Assembly (NCBI GenBank): GCA_017163975.1
Contig: JAFFSR010000353.1
Span: 2,484,501-2,548,500 of the forward strand
DNA: 64,000 bases
Direction of reading: 5' to 3'
DNA from: Anastatus disparis
Lineage: Eukaryota > Arthropoda > Insecta > Hymenoptera > Eupelmidae
Position numbers and translations under genes: made by a program. The notes beneath the pieces are model-generated. The model was not told the origin of the DNA, searched no databases, and saw only the letters and a program-made list of their open reading frames with translations. Shown here piece by piece: positions 11,561 through 23,303 of this stretch. The first letter of the stretch is position 1. Every line of letters begins with the position of its first letter.

Positions 11561-12969
11561 TATCAACTCAACAACATTTTATCATCTCGCCTCGACCCAA
11601 AGATAGCCTCCCCACTTAACTTCCTCGGAGATGACTTTGCACACCCGTCATCGCCGACCCGGCAACGGATAATTGCATTGTCATTGCAGGTCTGTGTAGA
11701 ATTTCAGGAATTTCCATCGACAAAAAGTGCTTCAAATCGAGCGTGCAAGTTTTGATTACAGACAGACAGACGTGAAAGCAAGCTTAATAAAAGCGTGTAA
11801 TAAAAAAGAATACAATAAAAGAGAATCAGTAATGAACGTATTTTCTCTCGGATTCAAACCATTGCATTATAAGGATGGACAATCAACTTAAAATACTGTC
11901 TCTTTCTATCTTGTGCGTTGGTGCGGTGTAGCAGTTAGAAGCTATACCGATGCGTAAGGTAGAAATTAATATAATATATGTACGCGCTTGTATGTGTGCC
12001 GATGCTCGCCTGTAATGTGACGTACGCCCGGCACACATTCAAGCGCACTTGTAATAGTACCATGTAGAATATATAAATGTATCCCTTCTACTTAGCGGTA
12101 GGAGATAACTGCGGCCGCAGCGGCTTGATTGACGCTCAAGCAGATCAAAGCCAAATCATTGTACGGCACTCTTTGGCCATCTCTCCAATAATAAAGTCTA
12201 AATCAAAATGTATTTACTTGTCAAGAGTCATTTTTTTTGTGAATTTCTACAGGTCCGCAAGGAGTTGGGTATAAAATCCCAACTCTGTGCCAGTAGTAGA
12301 AAAAGCAAGTTGTTTTCGATACTAAACATTTACTTGTATTTTCTTTTCGTAAATGTAATAATAAAACTTTGTATTAAAAATTATAAGTTGATAAGTATGA
12401 TAAAATTCAGTCAATGATAATCAAATAAATTATTGTTTAGAACTTTGCGAATGGATAGAGTAAAGTATTGATTAAAGTATTTTGATTCTGTGTTGTGATA
12501 AATTTAATTAGTCAAATCTCATTAAATCGTACTCTTGATAAAACTGTAAGTCTTGAGAGTTCTTGGCCTATAAGAGGTCAATTAGTTTACTAACAACTAA
12601 TCTTTAACATAAAGAGACCCTGTAGTGAGTACGGCAAGATGTCCGTATCACAAACAGGTCTAAATCAGGATACCTTTTCCTCTTTTCGTTATACCTTTTT
12701 AAATGTGCACTTTGTGCAGCCGTTTTCAGGTATAGGGAATGTAAGGGTATCTTACAGTATATATCATTATTTTTTATTACATGCACTTAGGAACTTTTCA
12801 AGAATACTGAAATTCCTATCATTTATTATAAATATCTCGGATACTTATTTTAGTCACGTGACTTCCGAATCTTTATGTGACTTCTGATCATCTCGAAAAT
12901 AATAAATTGAAGAATTTACTCTTTTTTGAAATACAAAAGTAGATATTGATGAAAATTTTTTTTTAACTA
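11561..12969. other. Unassigned spacer
   Basis: Short frames only; no recognised protein, RNA gene or inverted-repeat element. A GC-richer patch lies at 11.6-12.15 kb. Confidence 0.3.
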
Positions 12970-12973
12970 TTAA

Positions 12974-13304
12974 AGAGTAGTATTCTGTCCTTCTAATCAG
13001 CATTGAGTTTTTACAAAACTAATCTTTAAAAAAAGAAAGCCGATTGTATCAGAATATTTTCTTTGATAGAAGAATTAATTTCATTGTTTGTTTTCAGAAA
13101 CCAAAACTTAAATCATAGAGTTAGGTTGAGCAATTTGGTTTTCAAGGTTTTCTTGAGAATGAAGCAAAAAATTAATTTTTCTTATCAAAGAAAATATTGC
13201 TTTTTTATACAAGATGCGGCTTTCTTCATTTTTGTTAAAGGTATTAGTTTTTGTAAAAAAATCATTTCTTTGATTAGAAAAGGACAGAGATACGTGACCT
13301 CCTG
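12974..13304. mobile_element. TTAA foldback family B, diverged copy
   Basis: Flanked by TTAA (12970-12973 and 13305-13308). The right half matches the family closely (CTTATCAAAGAAAATATTGC, ACAAGATGCGGCTTTCTTC, GATTAGAAAAGGACAGAGAT). The left half is the same sequence inverted but more eroded (TTCTGTCCTTCTAATCAGC, AAAGCCGATTGTATCAG). No gene of its own. Confidence 0.65.
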
Positions 13305-13557
13305 TTAAAGTATTATTTTATTCTCAAATACTCTTTACAAAAGGTAAAATAATCTTTTATTCTTTGCAAAGTAAAAAATATGGATACTAATCTTTATAAC
13401 AAGAGTAAAAGCATCATATTTACCTTTTAAAATCATTTCATTTTCATAAAGTAAAAAAAATACGTTCTTACTTTTTGTGAAAAAGTAAACTGCTTAAATT
13501 TATCTTTATAAATTATAAAGTCATCAAATTTACCTTTACTAGTGGTAGGCTCTTCGT

Positions 13558-13569
13558 GCGTGCGTGCGT

Positions 13570-13648
<79 letters not shown>

Positions 13649-13679
13649 TGCGTGCGTGTGTGTGTGTGTGTGTGTGTAT
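13558..13679. repeat. (GT)n microsatellite with GC-containing variants
   Basis: Over 100 bp of TG/CG dinucleotides. The overlapping cysteine-valine-rich frame is the repeat itself. It abuts the ~170-bp tandem array on its right. Confidence 0.9.
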
Positions 13680-13689
13680 GAATTTTATC

Positions 13690-14425
13690 CAATTAGATTA
13701 CTCCAATTAGATCTCGAAAACTACTCGATGGATTTGCTTCAAATTTTGCATACAATTTATTTTTTTGGCTCACTCAGCGGGAAGCTATCGAAAATTGGTT
13801 TTCTTAGTGTAGTTTTTTTTAGAGCCATTTAAAAAATTTTTTTTTAAATTTCGATTTTTATTTTTTTTCTATTTCACGTAAACTACTCGAACAATTTGCT
13901 TGGAAATTTGTATGGAAATTATTTTTGACTGCCAAAAGAAGAAAAACTTTTAAAAACTAATTTTCTTAGTGCACTTTTAATTTTAGAGCATTTTGAAAAT
14001 TTTCAAAAAAATTTTCAGTTTTTATTTATGTTCTATTTAGCGTAAACCATACTATAAATTTCCCAAAAATTTTTATAAAATCAATTTGCTATTATCTGAA
14101 GCAAATAAGCTTTTGATAACTAATTTTCTTAGCGTGGTTACAATTTTAGAGAATTAAAAAAATTTTTTTTTAATTTAGATTTTTCTTTTTTTATTTTTAT
14201 TTATTTCACGTAAAGTACTCGATAGATTTGTTCTGAAATTTGCAGAGAAATTATTTGTGACTGCCAAAAGAAGGGAAATTTAAAAAAATTGATTTTCCTA
14301 GCGTAGTTTTAATTTGAGAGCATTTTGAACATTTAAAAAAAAAATTTGAAAAGAAAATGGTATTTACTTAGCCAACGAAATCTCGAAAACTACTCGATGG
14401 ATTCGCTTCAAATTTGTGCAAAATT
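13690..14425 (+). repeat. ~170-bp tandem repeat array, about 4.5 units
   Basis: Units start near 13708, 13870, 14040, 14210 and 14377 with variants of ACTACTCGATGGATTTGCTT, continue through GGAAATTATTTTTGACTGCC and end TTTTCTTAGTGTAGTTTTAA followed by an A/T-rich tract. The first and last starts are more alike than the middle ones. A second, smaller cluster of the same unit lies at 33840-34205 next to the Helitron pseudogene. Such arrays are often parts of Helitron-type elements; here that is inference from position. Confidence 0.75.
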
Positions 14426-14429
14426 GTGC

Positions 14430-15290
14430 AAAAAACGTGCTGCCATAATACATAAATGACATTTGTCAGAAAAACCTTGTGACATTCTCTCCTTATGGTG
14501 ACATTGAAGTTTAAGTTTCTTTACTTCTCGTGTACCACGGGTTCACTGTCACGACGTCATGCGTGAAAAGCTTGCCGTCTAGTAACACGAGAGCAGCCTA
14601 ATTAGAGTAAGAGGACTACAATGTCACCAGTCGAACGCAATGCCGAAAGGTTCATTGCAGAACGCTTTCACTGTAATATAATAATCTAATGTTAGTAAGA
14701 TTGGAATGTTAGTCTTCTGTTAAATAAAAATATAAAAAATACAGTCGAATTGAATATTTATTTAAGATGAAGATCATTGTACAAAAAGGATGAGACTCTA
14801 ATAATAGGAAGGAGAGAGGTCAGCTCATCGGTTACGTCGCCTTCTGGATTACCCTTAGGACGACGTATTGTTCCCTGCCTAGAAGGCTAGATCAAGCGAG
14901 GTTCGAGCTTGGGAGCAGAGAAGCACCCAAGTCTTGCTCGCGATCGAGAACAAAACCGAATCTCTTCTTTTCTCTCTTTTCGGCCTATTTTTATACTCTT
15001 TCTTGCTTACACACATATGCTCGTATTAGCATGTGTGCTTGCTGCCGCCATGACTCGCACAACGATCGCTTTACTTAGGCTATAGTAGCTACTTTGTTTT
15101 GTATATATATATATGAGATTGATGCGACTGCGATAACTATTTCTAATAATTGTTGTTAGTTACTTTTAATTAAATAATTTAAATTATATATATTAATAAT
15201 CATGCATTACGTTCTTATTATGGGTGAATCAGCAGTCACAACCTCATCTGCTTATTATTACTAAAGATAACGGGTAGGTAGTTTTATAAG
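14430..15290. other. Unassigned spacer
   Basis: Contains a GC-richer patch at 14.8-15.1 kb and a short (TA)n near 15105. I see no protein or RNA gene. It precedes the 3' end of the minus-strand LINE. Confidence 0.3.
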
Positions 15291-18200
15291 AATAGAGCCA
15301 CCTGATGCTGCCTAGGCCAAAGGCCCTTTGCAACCCCATGGTCTAGTCCCACCAGCAACCTTTCACCGCAACCTTATTGATGGGTTCCAGGCATGTGCGG
15401 TTAGACATAGTTGGATACGCAATGTTTCGTAATCTCTTTGTATGAAGGAATCACATTATTTAACGGGAGTACCTTGATTTTGTTAGTATCAGAGTACTCC
15501 ATTCCTATATATTTCATTCTAGTTGTCACTAGTTCCTCACACTCACAGAGGATGTGCTGAGGCGTCTTTAAGGTAGCCCCGCACCATCTACATGCGGGAG
15601 AACCAGCCAATTTTATGTTGTACATGTAGTAATTTGATTTACCGCGCCCTGTCGCTATTTGTGCGACTACGTTTATATCTTCTCTGCTTAGGTTTTGACC
15701 CCGGGCCAACCACGCATGATTGGTATCGTCACTTAGCAGAGTTTTAGCTTGTTTGCAACCTGGTGTATTGCTCCAGGTTGTCCTATGTTGTGTCTCTCGC
15801 CATTAATACATTCTTTCTTTAATTTGGCTCATCTGAATTCCCAAGACAGGTTCAGGGCTAATTAGTGGTGTTTTTGCAGACAGTTTTGCTAGGTCGTCTG
15901 TTACCCTGTTGTCTTTAATTCTCACGTGACTGGAAACCCAGTAAAGTTTGAGTTTCCTGCATCTTTCTCCTAAAGTATTTAGTGAATTGATGCATTCCTC
16001 TACCAGGCTAGACTTAGTTTTGTAGCTTTTTAAGGCCATGAGTGCCCCTTTGCTATCCGAACAGATGTTTACTACGTCTTGGTTGTTCGCATCCAGTGCC
16101 AGCTGAGCACAAATCAGTATGGCCACCAGTTCTGCCTAAAAAATTGAAGCCTGCTTGCTTAGCGGAACCACAGTCCCCTTCCCAAGCCTTCTTCAATAGA
16201 TGCCTGCTCCAGTACCCGTTGCGGGCTTTGATCCATCCGTGTACCAGATGTCGCCTGAGTTCGATATTCTGTCATTACCTTTTTCTGATAGCCAGTCTTT
16301 TCTGGTTGGAAAAATCACTTCAAATTTATTGTCGAAGTAATATTTTGTCACCATTAGATCTGAACTCATCTATAATAATAAATCCTGTTTAAGTCAAGGA
16401 GGGTTAGTGTGTTCACCTCTCTCTGTCCACATATTGAGAGCAATCAGTCTGCGTGCAGACCTTGTAGCAGCCTCTTGTACATACAGTTGTAAGGGTGCGA
16501 CTCCCATCAAGAATTCCAGGGCTTCTATGGGAGTAGTCCTCATTGCCCCTGGTATGGCTTTCAGGACAAGTCCTCTTAGCCTATCTAGGAGCTTCACTGT
16601 TGTAGTTTGGCTAGTGCGTTTCCACCATACCACTGCTGCGTAGGTTAGTCTAGGAATAGGGATTGTCCTAAACATCTACAGAATGGTTGAGGGTTTAAGC
16701 CCCCAATTCCTTCCAATAGTTCTCTCGCTACGCCAAAACATATTGGTGAGCTTCCTGTAGCGCTCTTCTACCTGGGGTTTCCAGTGTTACTTGCTGTCCA
16801 GTATCACCCCCAAGTGTTTGGCCTCGGATTTTGGTGTTAATACTTGGCCTCCTAGTTTTAAGGTTTTGTGCAGTTTCCACTTGTACCTCCTCGTGAAGAC
16901 CACTACCTCTGTTTTGCTAGGGTGGATAGACAGTTTGTTGGTTTTGCACCAGTTCCAAAGTCTGTCTAGTGCTGCCTGTAATACATTTGCCAGCGGTTAA
17001 AGAAAACCCCCTCTCACCACTATCATTATATCATCGGCATATCCATTGACATGGCATCTGGTTTCTTTAACACAGGTTAAGGGGCACCTTCTACCACCAA
17101 GTTCCATTCTAAGGGAGAGATCACACCATCCTGAGGACAGCCATTTGCGACTATACCTGTGACCGCGGTGTCACCCCTAGTTACTTCCAATGATCGGTGA
17201 CTTAGCATATCACGGATCCAGTCCGTGATCATGGCCAGCACTCCTTTGTTCTCGGCTACTTTGCAAATAAATTTGCCTTCCGTGTAAGCGTGTTGTTTTC
17301 GTGATAGCGGATTCTGCGAACCGTCTCCTTGATGTATCTGTCGATGAGCCCCTTTATCGACTTGAGCATAAAGTAAATCAGACAAATAGGTCTGAAGTCC
17401 GTTGCCGTGGAGTAGCTGCTTCTTCGTGGTCTTGAAATGAACACCACTCTTGAATTCCTCTAGTTTTTGAGTGTATAGCCCAGCCACAAACAGGCTCTTG
17501 CCAATCTCACGAATAGACCAAGGATAATCTCCGTGCCCTATTAAAGAAGGATCGGGTATACCCCGTAAACGGCCCGAAGAAGAACCAGGACCACCTGACA
17601 CGGTCTGGGGAGACAATCCTAGCCGCAAGCTTCACCCTAGCTGACTTATCAGTTGGTCTACCGCGACCAGGATCCCAGTTCACCCTTGAAGGGTTATCGG
17701 GTTGATCACTCTTCCCACCCTCCAGGTTAATGAAACCTGGAAGGTGCGTCCTCATCAGGCAGCCCAATGTCTCCTCGTTCGTCGCTGAGTAACTACCTTC
17801 TGGAAGCCTAATGACACCCAATCATGCCTCTGTATTTCGTGCAAATAGTTCGTCCAGGCAAGATGCCTCCGGACCTTGCTCCACTTCCGAACTGAACTTC
17901 CTCCATCCTTTCTTGTGGGCCCTTCTTATCTCCTTTCTGTATTCCCTTCACTTGTTCCTCTACTTCTGCCAAGGTAACTCCGCTTTGGATTTCTTGGCCT
18001 TTTTGAAGTCTTTTGACTGCCTCCTTAAGAGTTTCCAGTTTGTGATTCCACCATGGAGTCTCATACTTTGTCCTTGCTTTCTTGAGAGGACAGCTCCTAG
18101 AGAATGTCGAGATGATAGACTGTCGGAGCATTTTCGCCGCTTCTTCTATCTCTTTCCTATTCCCAATATTTTTACGGAATTCTCTCATTGCTATTGAAAG

Positions 18201-19600
18201 TTCCTCTTCGTATTTACCTTAGTCCGTGTTCCTTGAGTTCCTTATCCATTTGACCTCCTGAAACAGAAAACAAATATTAAACGTGATCTGTGCATGATCA
18301 GAGAGCGTCGGTTCTTCTGACACTCTCCAATCCTACACAGCATGAATAAAGTTTTGTGAACACAGTGTTAGGTCGATCACCTCTCTTCTCTTTATATTAA
18401 AGAAGGTAGGTTCCGAATCCCTATTAAGAATATCTAGTTCTGTGGTGGCTAAGTACTCAAGTAGAGCCGGTCCTCTAGCATTCGTGTGCATGCTGCATCA
18501 CACCATATGGTGCGCATTGGCATCACATCCCAAAACCAGAGGGAGCCCCTCTTGCCACAATAGTTCACCAACTTAATTACCTCTTTTGTAGGAATTTTTT
18601 CCTTATAGGAGAGGTAGACTGAAGCTAGTACTACCTCCTTTGAAATACCTCTTATGGAGAGTTTTACCACAGTAGCCACTACATCTTGAATATTGTTGCT
18701 TTTAGGGGGTCGTTGTCCCTCCGGTGGAGTATCGCATGAAGTTTTGGGTCTTTTGACCCCTTTGATTTGAGAGGGAGCCAAGGGCAAAGAGAAGGAGGGC
18801 GTGTCCTCTTGACGTTATTTTCTCCTCAGCTTGCTTCCCATACCTTTCGTTTTATTGGCAGTTCCCCTTTTTAGGTTCACCAGCATGGTTCCGGTTCCCC
18901 TTTCCAGGTTTACCGGCGTAGTTTCGGTTCTCTCTTCCAGGTTCACCGGCGTGTTATCGGTTCCCTTTTCCAGGTTCACCGGCGTGTTATCGGTTCCCTT
19001 TTCCAGGTTTACCGGCGTGTTGGCAGACACTGGTTGCGCTTCTAGGTCACCAGCTCAAGTTGAGCGGTTCTCCTTCCTTCCGCACTACCAGGTTGCGTAA
19101 GGTTTTGTTTATTTTGAGCATTCATTTGAGTCCCACGAGTAGCTAGGGAAAGGTTGGTCCACCTCCACAGAGCCCCGCTTGCAGAGGTAAGGCATTAATA
19201 CTCGTAGAGGGAGCCCGGTATAGATACGGTCTCGTAGACGAGGCACCGTTTGAGACCCATTGTGACCCCTGGGCCACGAACAACATCGGCACGGTTCGCG
19301 TTACATCTTCAGTCAGGGGGTGATGTATTTTATCAACACCCGACATCTCTCCACCACCAGAGAGGGTCGAAGGGTTGTTTCTTAGTCACCTCAGGCTGCT
19401 GAGCCATCCTAGATTTAGCCAGGCAAACCCTCGGGCTGACGATGCCAAGCTGGATTTCCCGCGCCTTTGACGCCCGTATCCCAGGTGCCTTGCAGCTTTT
19501 AACCACCAGGACCGTCAGCGCAAGCAGCATGAGCGCCCTCCACCTCACGTCCCCAGAGCCTGCCTAGCAGGATGAGACGGAAGCAGAGAGGCACCGACCC
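15290..19600 (-). pseudogene. R1/Jockey-like LINE, near full-length but frameshifted
   Basis: Minus-strand fragments give the whole ORF2 order. Endonuclease: GCDANAHH followed by NARG...LLEYL (about 18540-18430). Linker: the WWN motif region (about 18190-17810). RT: CPQDGVISP (about 17145-17120), then an intact YADD box (about 17045-17030) and the RT thumb with AIPGAMRTTP (about 16560). RNase H: an ICSDSKGAL block and SSHVRIKDNRVTDDLAK (16126-15803). C-terminal finger: CRWC...H...C (15610-15530). Several frameshifts and stops separate these parts. Upstream of the endonuclease, 19030-18815 has a short tandem-repeat ORF that may belong to ORF1. The copy keeps more of its 5' part than the LINE at 395-3420 and looks younger, with its YADD intact. 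Confidence 0.8.
18856..19022 (-). repeat. 33-bp in-frame minisatellite inside the LINE 5' part
   Basis: Five tandem copies of a 33-bp unit around TTCCAGGTTCACCGGCGTG. On the minus strand each copy reads as 11 residues, PVNLEKGTDNT and variants, with the frame kept across all copies (frame 19030-18815). Unit length divisible by three and conserved PVNLE suggest it was once translated as part of ORF1, though the rest of ORF1 is not readable. Confidence 0.7.
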
Positions 19601-19925
19601 AACATCCCCAGCACGAGAAGATCTTAGGCTCCCAAGCCTCCAAGGCTGAGCTACCGCGCCGTCCTCTTACGAGGCACCCTACAAGGTCCTACAACCTCTA
19701 GAGGAAGACCTCATTTGCTTTTCGTCAATAGAAACGCAAGGGTGTCCACAACCAAACAATGCCCACAACCGAACCTCTTCCCCTACGTTTGTTGGAAATG
19801 AAATTTTATTGAAATCAACGATTATCGATACTAGTAAGTTTATTTTTTTAATGGTATATATTAAATTCTATCTGTTAACAAATTTTTTATTATTTTAGAG
19901 AATATTTTAACGAGCACTATTAAGA

Positions 19926-20282
19926 GTGATCATAGTCATAGTCAAAACAAAGAAAATGAATAGAGCGAGAGGTTACAGAATGTTCTTCAAATGTCTAAAT
20001 GCATTCAAATTATGTATGATGATAGTCTTAGTCAAAAAAAAGAAAATTAAAAGAGTGAGAGGTTACAGCACGTCCTTAAAATGTCTATACGTACTCAAGT
20101 TGATGCGGATACTTTTCAACATCATAATTTGCTTGACAGTTCAAAATATGTTACAAAATCTGAATCAAACGGTAATTGATTATCGAATAATTATAATGAA
20201 TATAAAAGTTTATATACATATTTATTATGATTTTTTTCTAGAATCAATAAAGGAAATATTTGATTATATTTCTAATAATTAG
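19926..20282 (+). other. 118-codon open frame over an 87-90-bp tandem duplication, origin unknown
   Basis: The first 60 codons are two diverged copies of a 30-residue unit (MIIVIVKTKK... and MIVLVKKKKI..., both with RGY and a KCL core). Both copies keep the frame, which is slightly unexpected for random AT-rich DNA. The remainder is Ile/Tyr/Asn-rich and has no recognisable domain. Another frame over the same bases also shows short open pieces, so coding is doubtful. I do not recognise it. Confidence 0.2.
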
Positions 20283-20444
20283 TCATCGCCACTGACAAAT
20301 ATAAAAAATAGTATTTAAGATTTGGAAAATTTATCAAAAAAACAGACAGTTGTAGATAGAGACAGTGTTATTAGATTATTTTTTGTATAGAAAAATGAGA
20401 TACTCCATTTAAATTATATTGCTGGCCTAACAGAAAAGAATCTC

Positions 20445-20840
20445 AGCCATTATTATCTACTGAGAAAAAAATTTCACATAAAAAAGTACGTTGAAAAAAT
20501 TTCACTTCAATGAGTGCGGAGAAAAGAAAAAAAATCACTTGAAAATATGCGGCGAAAAGAATCCCTCGTAAAAAAATTTTAACGAAAATAATCCCAGATT
20601 GAAAAATGCGGCGAAGAATATCTCTTATCAAAATATGCGGCGAAGAGAGTCCCTCGTAAACAAATTTTAATACATAATGATAAGAGATAATAAATAATTG
20701 ATGAGAGATTTTCTTCGCCCCATTTTTTAAAGTGGGATTATTCTCGTTAAAAATTTTTTACAAGGAATTCTTTTCGCCGCATATTTTGAAGAGAGATTTT
20801 CTTCGCCGCATTTTTCAAAGTGAGATTATTTTTCCCACAC
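20445..20840. mobile_element. Foldback element with ~90-bp units (GCGGCGAA)
   Basis: On the left, two direct ~90-bp units contain ATATGCGGCGAAAAGAATCC and ATGCGGCGAAGAATATCTC. On the right the same blocks return inverted (TTCTTCGCCGCAT, TCTTTTCGCCGCATATTTT). The centre is near 20690. No coding potential; the open frames across it on both strands are palindrome by-products. Confidence 0.6.
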
Positions 20841-22678
20841 GTTCCATTGTGATTGTCTTCTTTAGCACCGGCAATATACTTGTTACCAACTCAAGATCGA
20901 CTTACATTATGTGAATATGTAAATAATTTCAATTGAAAATTCATAATTTCATCTAGAGAAATTAAATGATTTTTGTAAAAATTATCAGATTGAGCGACTT
21001 CCTTTTATATGCGCGACTATAGAGTCATAGAACTCAAGTGGCGATGCGCTTGCGGACTTTTTAGTAAAATCGCTATTTCTCTTGACTTAATAGTGATAAT
21101 TAAACCTTACCATACATGAAATCATTCGTCGTGAAATAAGGAATAATTTCTATTTAATTGTTAATATATTATTTTTTAGAAAAAAACGGTCAAAATATCT
21201 TATAAACAAATAAAAAGTACTTTTTTGACAGAAATTTTAATATTTATAAAGTTACAACTTTTTATCAACAATATTTCAATATTTCATATTATTACGTATA
21301 TTCACAGTAAAATGTCCACGTTTTGAAATGAGACTAATCAAGTCAAAAAATTTGCAGTAACATCTGAACTATACAGCAAACAGTGAGCGTGAAGCATAAT
21401 TTTGCAACTTAAAATCGTTAAATTTGCAGTTGGTTCTAATTAACATTCTTGAATTTTCTAAAATTGAGCTGATTTTTAATGAAAAAAGCTATAATTATAT
21501 AACTTTTAAAAATCACTATGATGTGTTGTTTCTACAAAAAATTAAATTGTTTACTAAATAAACATTTATTTGGAAAACACCCTCGAAATTCGTAATCAGC
21601 GGCCTAAAATACGTCTATAAAACTTGGGTGAGTGATCGGACCTTCATAGGCTACGAAAACCTCGAATGCTCCAAGACTAAATTCGAAGTCGTATTAGCAA
21701 ATCATACTTAAATTTTTTTCTGCACATATTCTTAAAAATTTTACGATGTTAGAACTTTTAGAAACCTAATAAAAAAATTATTAAACTTACTTAAATATGA
21801 CCGCAAAATTTACTCAAACTATCCTGAAAGCTTTTAATTACTGTTGACCAAAGAACAGAATAAAGGGATCAAAATAGTACATCATGTACCAAAGGCACGA
21901 AATCGGGTATTTCTACTTAAATATAGATTTCTCGCCTGAGTGAAGTGAGGGCGCCAAAGTTGCACGAAACACATGAATTTTTGTCACACCCGTGATGCAT
22001 ATACTGTTGTTTAAAATACTAATTTTAGTATATTATGAATCCATAATTATTAATCTTATCAGAAAGGTCAGATTATTTAACTCATTTCATGATTATGAGT
22101 TCAGAAGTAAAACAGGCACATACTATTAAATGTATCTTTTATATTTCTGAACCTTGAGTTACCTTCGAGACAGATGTAAACTTTCCGTTCAATATATTTT
22201 TTCGGACGTGTTCATCAAATGGTAGTTCCTCACATTTCTCAACTAATGAAAAAAAATTAATTAGTTTAACTAGAATTTAGCTTCATGTAAAAGTAGTGAT
22301 GCGTAGTAGTTCAGTTACTCGATGTTAGAAGTTAAAATCATAATGATTAAAATATTTGTATGAAAAAGGTCAAGAATTAATTTAAATAGGTTTTGTTTTG
22401 AAAAAAATATTATTTAAATTGATCATTAGCAGTTAGAATAATTATAATAATTGACTAAGGATGGATACTGTATTATTGACATTGAAAGTCAAAAAATTCT
22501 ATGATGTGAATCTCTGATTACTTCTTTTACTCGAGAAATTTTCTTGCATTTCTGATTAAATATACGGCATTACTATTTAATGGATGTCAGAGTTGTTGGA
22601 ATTGATTTTTGCTTTTTAATTTTATGATATCTATTTGAATTCATTATTCAAAGAAATATAATGAAATTCTATTCAATT
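20841..22678. other. AT-rich spacer; one GAGTGAAGTGAGGGCG block near 21940
   Basis: No gene recognised. Near 21870-21965 a short stretch (AAAATAGTACATCATGTACC, then GCCTGAGTGAAGTGAGGGCG) resembles pieces at 25985-26010 and at 62600-62625, suggesting scraps of one dispersed repeat. Confidence 0.35.
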
Positions 22679-23012
22679 AGCCAGTTAGCTATGCAAGCTC
22701 AAAGCAGGTGGCGCTCTGAGCTCTAGCATTGTCATAGCGGCACACTACCACATATGAGTGCATGCATGAGCATATGCGCGTTGCTGTATGCGTGCAACGA
22801 CGGGCAACACACTGCTATTAGAGAAGGAGCTTCCCCTACCACTTTAAGATGTCAAACACATAATTTTTACTTTAATTTGATGTGAAGTCACTGAATATAC
22901 ACGGATAGACTCATGAATGCACTCATACATGTTAATATTGCGAGATTGGCGTATTACGACCGCCATGACAGTGCTAGAGCTCAGAACTTGCATAGCAAAC
23001 TGCCTCATAGCT
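22679..23012. mobile_element. Inverted-repeat element (TAGCTATGCAAG ends)
   Basis: The left arm has AGTTAGCTATGCAAGCTC, then CTGAGCTCTAGCATTGTCAT; the right arm has ATGACAGTGCTAGAGCTCAG, then CTTGCATAGCAAACTG. Arms are about 60 bp and about 80 percent alike by eye. The interior is mixed, with a GCATGCATGAGCATATGCGC patch. Target duplication not resolved; likely an old MITE. Confidence 0.5.
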
Positions 23013-23303
23013 CGTGGTGTTTTTCTTAATGAATTAAACTTTCTTAAATTGAATTTCGTGAAGTTATAATTGTAGAATTAATGCATTAGTCAATTAAATA
23101 TTAATTATTTTATTCATCCCCGCGTAAAAAAATTCGTATTGTCAAGATATTGGTGAAACAATATCCAATATCATTCATTTAAAAATCCCTTGGCAAATTT
23201 TTTCCAATATTTCGTCAACATTTATTATTTATCAATCCCTGGGGCCAAAACCCACATTATTCCCACATATTTGCAATATATTGGATATTGCTGATATTAG
23301 TTT

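Noticed and set aside
13542..13832. 96-codon plus-strand frame, Cys/Val-rich
   Set aside because: Translation of a (GT)n/(GC)n microsatellite followed by the tandem repeat; no domain and no conservation expected.
16042..16392. 116-codon plus frame (and others at 17811-18197, 18831-19100)
   Set aside because: Antisense of the minus-strand LINE ORF2, where the RNase H, linker and repeat motifs read in order.
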